Counted from the stretch's first letter, positions 46,195-58,743 are shown. The stretch: DNA of 64,000 bases from Echinometra lucunter (GCA_029962745.1 CM057156.1:373529-437528), one strand, 5' to 3'. Numbers and translations: made by a program. The notes: generated by a model not told the origin, from the letters alone.

Positions 46195-46611
46195 TTAACC
46201 CATTCGTGATAGGAATTATTTAAAGCCTAATTTGATCAGCTTTTATTCTTCAAATTGGCAACACCAACATTTTTCTTTTATTGCTACAGTTTTCTTATAA
46301 ATCATCATGTATCTGAAATAAATATAAATTGACAGAATATAAGATGAGAAGTCATAAAGTTGCCAATTTGCAGGGAAAAAAGGTAATTTTAACATTTTCA
46401 TCGCATTGCCAATTTATGGATTTTAATGCTTATTTTCCTTTTAAAAAATTTCAGCATCAGACAACAAATATTGATGCAATGACAACAGGCACAGTATGTG
46501 TAGAATTTTTTGCTCTTTCTGCTCATGTATTTGGTATGATTTTTAGGGCTCTGCATCAAAAGTTATTAGACCAAACCACAAAATGTGGACCCTCTGTCAC
46601 GAATGGGTTAA
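46195..46611. mobile_element. TTAA-flanked piggyBac-like MITE, copy 5
   Basis: TTAA at 46195-46198 and 46608-46611. Left end CCCATTCGTGATAG (one substitution); right end CTGTCACGAATGGG. The internal frame stays open from 46329 through the right terminus, so of the five copies it has the longest reading frame. Confidence 0.88.
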
Positions 46612-48336
46612 TTGAAACTTTACCAGCTAAAGCTAAACCAACATGTATTTTGTTTTTGTTGATGACTGCTTATGTCTGCAGTTGTTTTGTAAGTTCCTGC
46701 AGACACGGATTTGTACTGGTACTGTTATATTTTATGCGAGTCCTGTCACTATTTGGCTTTAAAAGCTGCTCTTTAGAATATTGAGATTGAAAATAGGGAG
46801 TACTTTTTATTGCTCTTGATGCTTGGAAATGACACCAAACATGTTTATTGAGAATACATTCGAATACATTCAGTGTCTTTTTTTTTTATTAGATTAATAC
46901 TTGATGCTCATATTTTGAATATGGTGCAGTGATATAGAACCCTTGAATACTGAGAAATACATGTATTTATTTTGGTGTTTAGATATAAACAAAAGAAAAC
47001 GACAAAAAGACAAGATAATGATACATTGAAACTTAAACACATATTACAAACAGCATTACTTAGCCACAGAGTCTTTTTTAAAAAAGAACATCTGATAGGA
47101 TTGGGAAATAGGGAGTGCCTTGGCAAAGCAAAAAAATGAACCTGTCAAGGGCCACCGGGGGCTGGTCACACTCCACTAGATTTCACACAATCCATAAGTA
47201 CCCAGTGTTGAAACCATCACACATCAAATAAGCCTCACAAACACTGACTTTGTCATAATTTCTTCCTCACTACTATCTGAAAAAGTTATGTTCACGTCCC
47301 GTAATTTGTAACACTTATAACACTTTGTAACACAACACAGAGTGATATTTTCCCAGTATATCTTTCAAACCTTCACACTTCTGCTTTGATATTTATAACA
47401 CTTTGTAACTCAAGCACAGAGTGAAACATGTATTTTCCCAGTATATCTTTCGAAACTTTACACTTCTGCTCTGGTATTTACTCCTCTGTACAGTCTGTTT
47501 TGATTTTCATAGCAGGTTTTACCAAAAATGTCACATTAACTTTAGTCCATATCCAGTCAATTTTAATCATGCTGTTAAAAAACTTGAATAATTTTTTTGA
47601 CATATCAGAATAAAAAAAGGAGACTGTCAAAACATTGACTCCTTTTGTGCTTTACATATAGCTATTACATGTACCGATATGTTATTAACTTGTATGTTAT
47701 GTGGTAGTTTTTGTTTGCTTTGTTTTGTTATTTCGTTCTGAAAATAACTAGGCCTGTTAAATAATGATGTAATAATTTGATTTCTTATCGTTATCTTCAT
47801 TATACTGTTTATATATTTTTTTTGTAATTTCCTTTTAATATTCATGTTTTTTATCTCAGGACCTTGATGTAAAACAGGTTTTTACTGATCTTGTTATCCT
47901 GAATAGATATGTTTCAGTAAATGAGTAAATAAATGAATAATTGTTATACCAGTAAAAACATACAGTGATCAATATTTTTCTCTGTGCTGTTTACATAAAA
48001 TTAATTTCCCCAGATAGTGTTGTACTGTACTGATTTTGGAGCCCTCTAATGAGTGTATATGTACATGTCATGAGAAAATATACATGTATGCATCACTGAT
48101 ACATTATAATAATTATTTGTTAATGCAACTGCTTAGCAACACACAGATGAGTGTAGGCCCTCGTCACAAAATGCACTAATTTGAGCCCGTGGTTGTTGCC
48201 AGCAAAAAGGAAGGATGTGTCTGGTTGTATGTTCACTAATTTCCTTTTCATGCAAAAGATGCACATGTGTCAGTTTATTGCTTTGAGAATCAAAGGAAAC
48301 TTATTTATCAGACAACTGTGTTATTTGTTATTCAGT
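46612..48336. other. Unassigned intergenic sequence
   Basis: AT-rich, with a local duplication of AACACTTTGTAAC...CAGAGTGA...CCAGTATATCTTTC (near 47320 and 47400, about 80 bp apart). No gene seen. Confidence 0.3.
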
Positions 48337-48782
48337 ATTATATAACACCTGAATAGATCCCTGTCATTTGATTGGTTGTTTGATATTGATCATTTGTCCC
48401 ATTGCACTATGACGTCATCATTCGTGCAATTGTGGCTCCATTTACCATGCAATCTCGAATTCATACGATTTGCTCCATTGCACGAACGCCGAGAGCCCGG
48501 CACACTATGTACATAAAACGCTTGGCGTTTGCAGTGTGCACCACGAACAGCGCGCTAGCGTATAGCGCTGTTGATTTATTGCGAGTTGATCTATTTTTAG
48601 GTGTCATATAAAACAAATAATGAATGTTTTTTGCATTCATGAAATGGACAGAATATTTCATTCGGTGAAAGGTGAAATTATTGATCCATTCACCTCGGCT
48701 GTGCCTCGTTGAATGGATTTTCATCTTTCACCTCATGAAATATTCTGTCCATTGCACTCATAAACATTCATTATTTGTATAC
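48337..48782. mobile_element. Hairpin element, copy 2 (uninterrupted)
   Basis: Inverse orientation to the copy at 28218-29436. Begins ATTATATAACACCT, contains ATGACGTCAT (48409-48418) and GAACGCCGAGAGCCCGGCAC, and ends with a ~130 bp hairpin (AATGGACAGAATATTTCATT with its inverse near 48738-48755) and TTATTTGTATA. It provides the empty site for the nested element at 28373. Confidence 0.8.
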
Positions 48783-49806
48783 TGTTAGTCCTAAGTACCT
48801 GTATGCTCAATAAACCTCAATTCAATTCAAGATTTTATTTCAGACTCAACTACACATAGCAGAGGTCCACAGAACAACGTTAAGAAGTGTAACAAGATAA
48901 ACAGATACAAACTAATACATGTACATGTAAATATAGAAATGAGAATACAGTATATTTTTTTCATGATTTTGCTCAAGATTTTGTAAAATGTACATGCTCT
49001 TGGTTTATTAAAATCTAAGTAATCATTGCATTGATATTTAGACTGTATATCCATACTCAGAGTCAATGTGAACAGGTATGAAACTGCATGTACATGTACA
49101 TCTACATACATGTAGATACTAGACAAAAGTCTGACTCAGTGTGAAAAACCCCCATTGCGTGTGTACATGTACCTTGTACTGGTACACGCTCACAAGTCAT
49201 GTACACAGAATGCTGAGAGTCAGCCTGAATCATTATATTGATGTGTGAGTGTAAAGTCAAGGTAATACAGGTGATCCTCCCTCACAGTAAACCTTGTTGA
49301 CTGAATCACAAGTCATTTCTGTTCCATGTGTAATCAGAAAGTGGTAATTTCTATCATCCAGTGCCGTATATATTTTCATACTTTGGCAAAGGAGATTTAG
49401 TGAGAGAAAGTTACTGCTGGATGCATTCTGGTATTTTGAATGAGTATTTCTTGCATTTTTATGGTCTTTTGCATGGGCTTGATATTAATCTACATGTTTT
49501 ATGTGTATTGATACAAATGCATAATTTTTTTTTAATTGTTTTTTTTTCAGTTAATTATTTTTTGACAGACCTGTTGTTTTATGAGACTGCAGTTCTATTG
49601 TGTTCATAGTCAAGACTCACAGCAGGCATTGTGGGAGATAAAGAGCTTCTAGACGCTAGACTTTTTGTCTCTTGCCCATTTGTATCACTTAATCGTTTTA
49701 TCTCTAAAAAGGGAGCCTTTTTGATGCAATACAGGTGTACACCACATATTGTTAAATTTCATTTTGTTTATAAATTTTCTTCTTTTTCATTCTTGTTATT
49801 TTTCAG
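48783..49806 (+). other. Upstream sequence or intron of the Bcl-2 family gene
   Basis: AT-rich. Ends in a clear acceptor (TCTTGTTATTTTTCAG, ending 49806), so at least the last part is intron. Confidence 0.4.
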
Positions 49807-49934
49807 ATTTACTTGATGATCTTAAAATTGAGAGACCCTGAAAGCATCATTCCTATAATCTTGGTGAAATCATTGCTGAAGGACACACTTTCTTTTCCTG
49901 TGAACTTCCCTGAAGACAGTTCTATTTCCATCCC
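49807..49934 (+). promoter_or_regulatory. 5' UTR part of the first coding exon of the Bcl-2 family gene
   Basis: A 128-nt leader between the acceptor ending at 49806 and the first in-frame ATG at 49935. The presence of an acceptor implies at least one upstream non-coding exon. Confidence 0.55.
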
Positions 49935-50308
49935 ATGAAACATTCCATCACAATGGAAGAAAAGGAATCCCATGATCCAGCCACAAGGAACGGCAACCGT
50001 CAGACACCATCATCACTCTCATCTGCTGGAGCATCCAACCTGGTTGTAAATGGCCATGAACGACCAGAGACATCACCAACGTACAAGGAATTCCGAGAGA
50101 GCAGCTTTGCAACCAGGAGGAAATCTTCGCAGCTGCTGTCACCATTAAGATTAAAACCAATTCCTCAGGGTGTGGATGCTATTGATGGACAGGAGGATAG
50201 AATAGAGGTAGAGGAAGAAGGGGTGATACTCTTCAATGGTTTCTTCGAGGAAGAACTTCAAAGGAATGGGATCCGAGAAACAGCCATCATTGAGAGTGCA
50301 GTCACAAG
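49935..50308 (+). CDS. Bcl-2 family (Bak/Bax-like) protein, coding exon 1
   Basis: Encodes residues 1-124 plus two bases of codon 125. The donor CACAAG|GTGAGATT joins a phase-matched exon at 59750. The first ~80 residues are polar, Ser/Pro-rich and probably disordered. About 90-112 (EEEGVILFNGFFEEELQRNG) is a predicted amphipathic helix in the place of helix 1 of Bak/Bax. A second Met at 49953 (ACAATGG) has a better start context than the first, so the protein may begin MEEKES and be 313 residues. Together the four exons give 319 residues, somewhat longer than vertebrate Bak or Bax (about 190-210) because of this N-terminal extension. Confidence 0.85.
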
Positions 50309-53013
50309 GTGAGATTCTACTGTTGCATACCTACATGTAGACCTCCCAACCATTCTGAATTTGGAGGAAAGAATCTGAATTTTGACCATTCCAAGCTCTT
50401 GTTTTCGATATGATTCTCCTATTTTTCTTGATGAACTCACTACACACTCCTATGGGAAATGCTGTTTCTTTCCTAATTTTGAGCAAAATCATCCCTATTT
50501 TTCAGTCGGAAGGTTGGGAGGTCTGTATCTGCCAACTGTTCCTATTGTAGGAATATTTCTATTTAGGGGAAAGGAAAATTGCCATTTTAACCCATGTGTT
50601 CCTACATGTACATATGTATTTCTGTACAAATTTGTCTGAATAGGAAATTTAGGAATGTTCCTATTTTTGAAAATTTCTTAGTAATTTGTTCCTATTTCTT
50701 GGCTGTAGGGGTTGGCAGGTATGCTGTTGACACCTTGGTGTTTTTATTTCATCCAGTCATATTTTCTTGGTTTCATTATCACTTCCACATTAATTTTTTT
50801 CTGTTTATTTTTTCTTTGTGTGTGTGTGTGTACACCTGTATGTGTGTGCATTCATGCAACACAATTAAGCTTTACCAACTTGACACCATCTTAGTGACAC
50901 TCTGTGTATGTGTGTCGTTTTAATTAACCCAATAAGGCAAATTTGTTACTGACATGTACATGTACTTTAAATACATTTCTCCAAATTAACAGAATTTTTC
51001 ATGAAAAGGTTGAAATATTGTTCATGTGAATACTGAATACCCTCACAGAGTGTAATCTCTACAGATTGTTTCTCACAGTTAGGCGGATACTTCCTGTAAA
51101 GCCTGAATCTACAGTTAATTGCAGAAATTCGGTGTTGTAATTTGACTATTTTTACATGTACATTATGAATCTTTCAAAAATAACTTGATACGTGCACATT
51201 GAGCCTGATTGGTTAATAGTGACATAGATTATTTTTAGTTAGACAACCAGGGCAACCAAATTTTATCAAATTTCAACTCCTTCAGTGATGGTCTTTACAA
51301 TGAAACATATAAAAGCTCAATAATTTTCATTATTACTTTTTAAAAGGCCTTCACACTTTCAAAATTTATCAAATGTCCATCCATGATGAACAATCAGGCT
51401 CAGTTACAAATTATATTACTTTTTTCACTGTTCATTTGTTTGTTGTCATAGGCATTCAAGACTTCTCTGTATGTTACATGTACATTGAGAGGTTCCAATA
51501 TTCATTCAGTTTTGTTTTGCTAACCAGGATGTACTAGCTTCCCTGGTAGTTTTATGATCCATGATGCCTCATATAAATTGTTCATCCTGATTCCTGAATT
51601 CAATAAGCCTTGAGGTGTATAATTGAGAAGGTTTCGAAGCTTCAGGAAATGAAGGATCTGTAGAGAGAAACAGAAACAAAAGAAACAGTTTTCATGCCCT
51701 GACAAGATTGTGTTTCCTTTGTGTTGAAGTATATATACATCTTTCCTATACTAGATGATTCTCAGTTAATTTAAGGAAATTTAACCAATCCAACTACAAC
51801 AAGATTTTCAAACACATGGCATTTTGCATTAAATATGAAAGGTTAGACAAATAAAATTGTCTTGTTTGAAGTTCCCAATATTAAATGATACTAGGAATAC
51901 TTATATTGAAATTTTGGTTAACTGCAAGCCTTGTGGTCAGAATAAAGGCCAAATTGGCTTCAAATCGCAGCTGATCGCAAGATTGCTAGGATGTCACTAT
52001 GATTCGGAATTAAATTCGCTGTTATGCGTACAGGGAGGCCCGCAATAGCCTGGAATTTTCGATTTTACTATTTATACTACTATTTGGAACTTTGATAGAT
52101 GTTTGAATGTTCATATCAAATGCTATAAAAAAAAAAAGAAAATTTCAAAATCAGATCATAGACAGATCATATAGTGTGTGCTTCGGCTTTACGTGTATGT
52201 TTGATGTCTAAGCATACCTTTTACCAGATCACCCATGTTTACTTCATTCTGTCAAAACAATCAGTATGTAAACCACCTCCATCATTTCCCATTTTTATTT
52301 CTCTTTGTACATTTTTAATTTCCTTTGTCCCAATATGCACAACATAGAGTTCCCTCATCTCATATGACTAATTTATTATTTTCTGTTATTGTTCATGCTA
52401 AATCATTGTTTGATACCACTACCACTCTAATTGAGTCATCTCTTTGGGTGTGTCCCATTTCTTATTGTCTGTGTTAGGAGTTACCATCATCCCTGGAATG
52501 AATGACATCATCATCTAAATATAAATTATGATGTCATCAGATCTAGGGTAGCTTGAATTGGCTGAGGGATGGGGGAACAATGAGAGACAGGTTGTTTTGT
52601 AAAAAGCTTAGAGATGTTTCCCAATCACATTAGAATATTGTGAAAGACTTGTTGTTGTCAGGATAAGATATTTATGGTTGTACTTGTAAAGCAAGAGTAG
52701 AGAAGGTGGGTTCAAAAGGTCAATACTGATATCAGTTATTTACTTTGTGTGTATTGGAGGTTGATCAGTTTCTGAAGGGAATTATCCAGAATTTTGAAAT
52801 AAGTTTTTCACAATGTCATTATGCAAAAAAAGCATTTACCAATTCAATTGGTCATTGTTATCATCAATTACATCATCATCATCATCAAGAACAACAACAT
52901 TAACATCATCATCAGCAGCATCATCATCTAATACCATCACCACCATCATCATTATCATCAACATTATCGTTGGTACATTTACATTTTATAAGCTTCTACT
53001 GCATGTACCTGCT
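50309..53013 (+). other. First part of intron 1 of the Bcl-2 family gene
   Basis: AT-rich intron. Contains a tandem of TTTTTGAAAATTTC / CCTATTT-like segments near 50400-50700, GT repeats near 50818-50845, and a CATCAT-rich simple repeat at about 52858-52965. No internal exon with matching phase was found. Confidence 0.4.
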
Positions 53014-53021
53014 GTTGATAG

Positions 53022-53543
53022 GGCTTTTACTAAACACTCGGGTTGCGTCGCGCTGGAAAACACTCGGGTCGCGGCTCGCTGGGTATGGCGCGCCAAGTGT
53101 TAACTAGTTATTCGGTCCAAAACTACAGTCAGTGTACAGTAAAACCAAAATCCTCATAACCACGCCCACAAGCGTATTCTGGTAAACTGATCCTCCCGCC
53201 CTCTGCATGCTATGCATAAAGCGTTTATAACGAAACAAAGTCAATGCCCGGGCGAAGTAAATATAGCAGGCTTATAATGAGAGATCATAATTATAAATCC
53301 TGTCTGTTTATTCACAATGGTGGGAGGTTTTTGTTGCAAAATCGTCTGTTGCATTTCATTTTGTAATGAGATGGTTCACTGTCCATGAATTTTATAAAGA
53401 AATAAAGTTTTGAGTGAACTTTTGACACAAAAATTGTGCAGTTTTGGACCGAATAACTTCGTTAACACTCGGCGCCCCATACCAAGCGAGCCGCGACCCG
53501 AGTGTTTTCCAGCGCGACGCGACCCGAGTGTTTAGTAAAAGCC
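53022..53543. mobile_element. 522 bp DNA element with ~105 bp inverted repeats and 8-bp TSD
   Basis: Target duplication GTTGATAG (53014-53021 and 53544-53551). Ends GGCTTTTACTAAACACTCGG and the inverse ending GAGTGTTTAGTAAAAGCC. The arms remain about 90% complementary out to TTCGGTCCAAAACT. Each arm carries ACACTCGGGT twice and GCGGCTCGCT. An 8-bp duplication with GG-starting ends could be Merlin-like; hAT or P-type are alternatives. Non-coding, in intron 1 of the Bcl-2 family gene. Confidence 0.85.
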
Positions 53544-54169
53544 GTTGATAGTACATGTATCTGGATCATTTTTAAAATCAATTTTGCATTTTGTGCATTT
53601 TGTCAAAGCTTGCCCTTTGTTTGTAACCTGTATGTATCATTGCCCCAGAACTTTCTTCTTTGTGTTATTATTGCACAACTTTTAGTTATGATGAGAGGTA
53701 GTGGCAGGTGCATAGGGTTGTGACTGAAAAATCAATGACCCTATTTGGGCAAGCCAAGTTGTTTGAGGGATATTTGTTTACTTCGGAGTTGCTCAGGCAT
53801 ACTATAATATGTCATGAGTTAGATTAAACAGAGCTTTGTTTGAGCAATTTGCATAGAATAGAAACTTCAAATTATATTCTTTCTTTGTTCAACTCATTTC
53901 AGTTCATCATCAAATAACACATGACAATAGTGATCTTTCAGTTTGGGCCCTCTGGAGTAACAGTTTACATAAAATGAAAAACTTAATTTTTGCATTCGTT
54001 TTGATATTTTCTGGTATTCATGTATAACATACAATGTACATGTACATGTATGTAACTATAATGTACAATGTAGTGTCAGTAATAACTTGCACATGAAGCA
54101 TTGGACAATAAGGAATACCAGTACATGTAAGTCTAGCACTGTATAACCCTCCTTACAATCATGGATTTT

Positions 54170-55930
54170 TGTCTCGCCTGCGTAGCGGAGCGAGACATAG
54201 GTATCACTATTTCCGGTGTCGGCGTCGTCGGCGTCGTCGGCGTCGGCGGCGGCGTCGTCGTCAACAATTGTGTTGTACACCCAATAACTTTCTATAACTT
54301 TAAGGTGGGATCACCAAATTCATACCAGAGGTCCATATCTTGAAGGCGCAGGTCAAGTTCGAATATGAGTCGAATTTGAATAAGGTCAAAGGTCAAAGGT
54401 CAATGAACTTTCCATGACTGGCACTGTGCTATATTGTACACACAATAACTTTTTATACCTTCGAGGTAGGATTGCCTAATTCATACAAGAGGTCCATCTC
54501 TTGAAGGTTCAGGTCAAGTTCGAATGTGAGTTGAATTTGATTAAGGTCAAAGGTCAAAGGTCAATGAACTTTCCATGACTGGCACTGTGCTGTGTTGTAC
54601 ACACAATAACTTTCTATAGCTTCGAGGTGGGATCACCAAGTTTATACCAGAGGTACATCTCTTGAAGGCACAGGTCAAGTTTGAGTATGAGTTGAATTTG
54701 AATAAGGTCAGAGGTCAAAGGTCAATGAACTTTCCATGACTGGCACTGTGCTATGTTGTACACACAATAACTTTCTATACCTTCGAGGTAGGATTGCCAA
54801 ATTCATATGAGAGGTCCATCTCTTGAAGGTGCAGGTCAAGTTCGAATGTGAGTTGAATTTGATTAAGGTCAAAGGTCAAAGGTCAATGAACTTTTCATAA
54901 CTGGCACTGTGCTATGTTGTACACCTAATAACTTTCTATAGCTTTGACGTGGAATCACCAAATTCATACCAGATGTCCATCTCTTGAAGGCGCAGGTCAA
55001 GTTCGAATATGAGTCGAATTTGAATAAGGTCAAAGGTCAAAGGTCAATGAACTTTCCATGACTGGCACTGTGCTATATTGTACACACAATAACTTTTTAT
55101 ACCTTCGAGGTAGGATTGCCAAATTCATACAAGAGGTCCATCTCTTGAAGGTGCAGGTCAAGTTCGAATGTGAGTTGAATTTGATTAAGGTCAAAGGTCA
55201 AAGGTCAATGAACTTTCCATGACTGGCACTGTGCTGTGTTGTACACACAATAACTTTCTATAGCTTCGAGGTGGGATCACCAAATTTATACCAGAGGTAC
55301 ATCTCTTGAAGGCACAGGTCAAGTTTGAGTATGAGTTGAATTTGAATAAGGTCAGAGGTCAAAGGTCAATGAACTTTCCATGACTGGCACTGTGCTATGT
55401 TGTACACACAATAACTTTCTATACCTTCGAGGTAGGATTGCCAAATTCATATGAGAGGTCCATCTCTTGAAGGTGCAGGTCAAGTTCGAATGTGAGTTGA
55501 ATTTGATTAAGGTCAAAGGTCAAAGGTCAATGAACTTTTCATAACTGGCACTGTGCTATGTTGTACACCTAATAACTTTCTATAGCTTTGACGTGGAATC
55601 ACCAAATTCATACCATTTTTCAAACAATAAGTTTGCCATAACACCTTAATAATTAATTTAATTTTACAATTTTACTCACATTATTATCAGTTACATTCTT
55701 TTTCACTAACATTCATTTCCTTACTTGCATGGAAATAATTATAGCTTCATAGTATTAACAGCATTCTTAGTGTTATCTGATTTCCTAGGGATAAAGTAGG
55801 CCTATACCATTATTGCATATGTAAACTGTCAGAACCACAATTCACCCCCTAAACTGCTGACAGCCTCAGAAGTCATATAGCATAGTTTTGACATGCAGTC
55901 TCTTCATGACTGCAATATGCAGGCGAGACA
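54170..55930. mobile_element. Modular tandem-array element, CTCGCC family, copy D, with higher-order repeat
   Basis: Termini TGTCTCGCCTGC (54170-54181) and GCAGGCGAGACA (55919-55930). The left end also folds on itself (GTCTCGC...GCGAGAC). A (GGCGTC)n microsatellite follows (about 54218-54260). Then come eight and a half copies of a 161-bp module to about 55615; the CAATGAACTT marker occurs at 54401, 54562, 54723, 54884, 55045, 55206, 55367 and 55528. Each module has two or three AGGTCA half-sites spaced by one base. Monomers four apart are nearly identical, giving a 644-bp higher-order unit. A unique right arm (55616-55918) completes it. Located in intron 1 of the Bcl-2 family gene. Confidence 0.85.
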
Positions 55931-58095
55931 ACGCTTGGCGTTTGCCTTGTATGAGACTGTTACAATGTACCACACCTCATTGCATAAACCATGGATCTTA
56001 TCTATGCATACACTGAATAGGATAGGATTTAGCAGGTTAACCAGTGTTTACAACAAACACCAGACAGAGAAACAAGGTTATTCCCATCCAAAGTGTATTG
56101 TTAACTCAGGAGTGCTGTGTAAACATCTGAATTGATTGTTAGGTAGATAGAGATTGAAGTAGAAGATACATGTAGGGTCAAAAGTTCACCTAAGGTCATC
56201 TGTGACATGATTTTCCATAGATGTTGGTAGGCTTCATGGTCTTAGTGTACAAGGAGGAGGGAAAGGGGGGGGGGGTCAACTGTGGCATAGTGAAGATCAG
56301 TTTATGTGGCATCAGTTGGTTTTTGTTACTGTTGTGTTCCTGTTGGGTTTCCTCTGTTTGCATGCTTTTTAAAACCTAGTGACATACATTACTACCTTGG
56401 TGATATTCAATTCAGTTCAGTTGAGATCAGTTCAGAAAAATTACATATGTAGAAGTATCTTATCAAAAGTGCATTTTGTATTTTGTGTTACAGTTAGAAG
56501 CATTGAAATTGTGTTTGGATTCAGGTTAATTTAAGATTGTAGACTTGACATCGGAATCGTCAACTTGTTGCATGCCATGCTCTCCGTAGGTAATCTCTCC
56601 CTCTCTCTCCCTCTCTCTCTGCCTCTTGATCATTTTTAACTTGAAAATGATCATCTGAATAGAAGTATTATTCATTGTACTGCTTATTAACCGTAGTGTG
56701 CTAATACTATGTTTATGGAGTAGGTTTGTGTACTACATGTATGTGTACATGTATTTGTAAACCTGTTTTCGTCATTCTCTGATAGTGGACCCCAAAATAG
56801 ATGTATGGTAACAAAGAAACATGTTTAGACTTGAACTAAAGTATGATGTTGTGATGGTTAAAGAAAGTCCCCACTGCTTGATGATGTGGCAATGCAAGCA
56901 TTTCCTATGTGTACAGGAGATGAAAAAATAATAGTAAATAGTAATAATAGTAAATTAGTAAATAGATAATGACATCAGGAGTTCTTACAGCGCAGAAGAA
57001 TATATGTACATACATGTAGGTTCTGCGCTCTGTAAATTGATATATAAATTTGACAATGACAAAATGTCATTGTACATGTATGTGGAAAACTTGTATTCAG
57101 TTTAATATTTGTATTCTAATAATTTCCCCCTAATATTTTAAATAACCTTATATACATTTCCTTGTTTATTTCCCAGCAATGAAATCACTGTTATTTTGAA
57201 ATTCTTGAATTTATTTCCCTTTATAATTTCAAAAAAATGATGAGCAAACATGTCTTTAAAAAATATAAAGGCCATATACTGTACAGTGTAGGCTCAAATG
57301 CACATACATAAATGATTTGTTGTAAATTAAAAGGAAAAATTCCTGTGTGTAGTGGAATATTCATTCTTTTCTTAGGAAAAACATTTCTTAGGCAAAATAT
57401 TTCCAAAATTGCACAACCTGTAGCAATACCAAAAGCATTACAGACAAGATGAGCTTCCTATTTTGTTGTTGGGATTCCCAGGTACTGTGTCAACGGCCTA
57501 TATTTGTATTTCCTGTGTGAGGGTCCATGCATTTCTATTGTGCAACGTATAGCCTTATTTCCAGTCTGTCATCGGAAGTCATTGTGAAATAATCACCAAT
57601 AAATACACACGTCACATGTGTGGCCAATCATTAGAGGTTAAGGGAATGTTTTATTTACCCGCTCAAACTGGATTTCCTCTTCTGTTTCCTTAAAGAAGTA
57701 ACAAATTGTGGTTATTGAAGATAATGTCGTATTTCCTGTCTATTCTTTAAAAGTTAAATTCACTGTGAAAAGAAAGCCCCACCAATCAATATACTAGTAG
57801 GTGTGCACAATGTAAGTGTGTCATAGATTTAAAGGGGAAATTTTATTGCTCAGACTGAGCATAATTTTCCCTCCAGCATTCTTCCCATGTGTAAACAGGT
57901 ACAGTTACTGTTATTGGTACTGTTACAAGTTCTGTTACAAGTACTGTTAAAGACAACATCTGCCCCTCATAATGACAAATTGAAGTTAAGTGGTTGTTTT
58001 TCCATTTCATGTTCACTCTTATTGTGAGTCATTAGACTTTAGCCAACCTCACATTGCAAATAAAGGCTGTTGATAGTGAAAGAAAGACTGATTAT
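55931..58095 (+). other. Middle part of intron 1 of the Bcl-2 family gene
   Basis: AT-rich intron with a short poly-G near 56265-56274 and a (CT)n stretch at 56596-56620. No exon or bounded element supported. Confidence 0.35.
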
Positions 58096-58119
58096 TAGAT
58101 CATATGCAGACACATAGCA

Positions 58120-58445
58120 ATTTTACACTGGCAAAATTTTGCTTAGTCCAGTACTGTCGGTGGGGCTAAAACAACATTTAGCCCCACCACTAGTATGGGA
58201 CTAAGCTTAGCCGGCTTTCTATTCACATTACACTTTACCAAAGTGGGCTAAATCACAGATAGTACGGGACTATTTTAGCCCTGGAAAGAAGCAGGGTTAG
58301 CCCACTTTTGGTGGGGCTAAATGTAAAAAGGTGGGGTTAAACGCTCAAGTGAGAACAGAAATCGAGATAGTCTGGGGTTAGGGATAGTCCAGGGTTAAAG
58401 ATAGTATGGGGTTAAAAAAAAAAAAGTAAGTGTAAAAAGGCTAAC
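58120..58445. mobile_element. Possible MITE with TTTTACACT ends
   Basis: The left end TTTTACACTGGC and right end GTAAGTGTAAAAA are roughly inverse. The interior has several inverted GTGGGGCTAAA / TTTAGCCCCAC and AGTATGGGACTA / TAGTCCAG-type segments. A target duplication was not found, so the bounds are approximate. Confidence 0.45.
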
Positions 58446-58697
58446 AGTGATTCTCCTTTAGGAGCTACGTGTATTACTGGTCATTTTTAAAACACTAGCT
58501 TTGAATACATCAATTAATTCTTACTAGCCATAAGACAATTGAACATTCATTGCCCTCTGTTTCCTAAACAACATCATTTCAGAGATGACTCATTAAGTGC
58601 CCCTAACTTTTCTGTTTGTTCTCTCCTAGTTTGTAAACAAGCTTCTCCAGGCATGAGAGGTTACTCATGAATATTCATGAGATTTCTTGTAAATGTC

Positions 58698-58699
<2 letters not shown>

Positions 58700-58742
<43 letters not shown>
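58700..58742. repeat. (AT)n microsatellite
   Basis: About 20 uninterrupted AT units in intron 1 of the Bcl-2 family gene. Confidence 0.95.

Positions 58743-58743
<1 letters not shown>

Noticed and set aside
54170..55930. Centromeric satellite block
   Set aside because: Only about 1.4 kb of array, with mobile-element-type termini, inside an intron of an identifiable gene.
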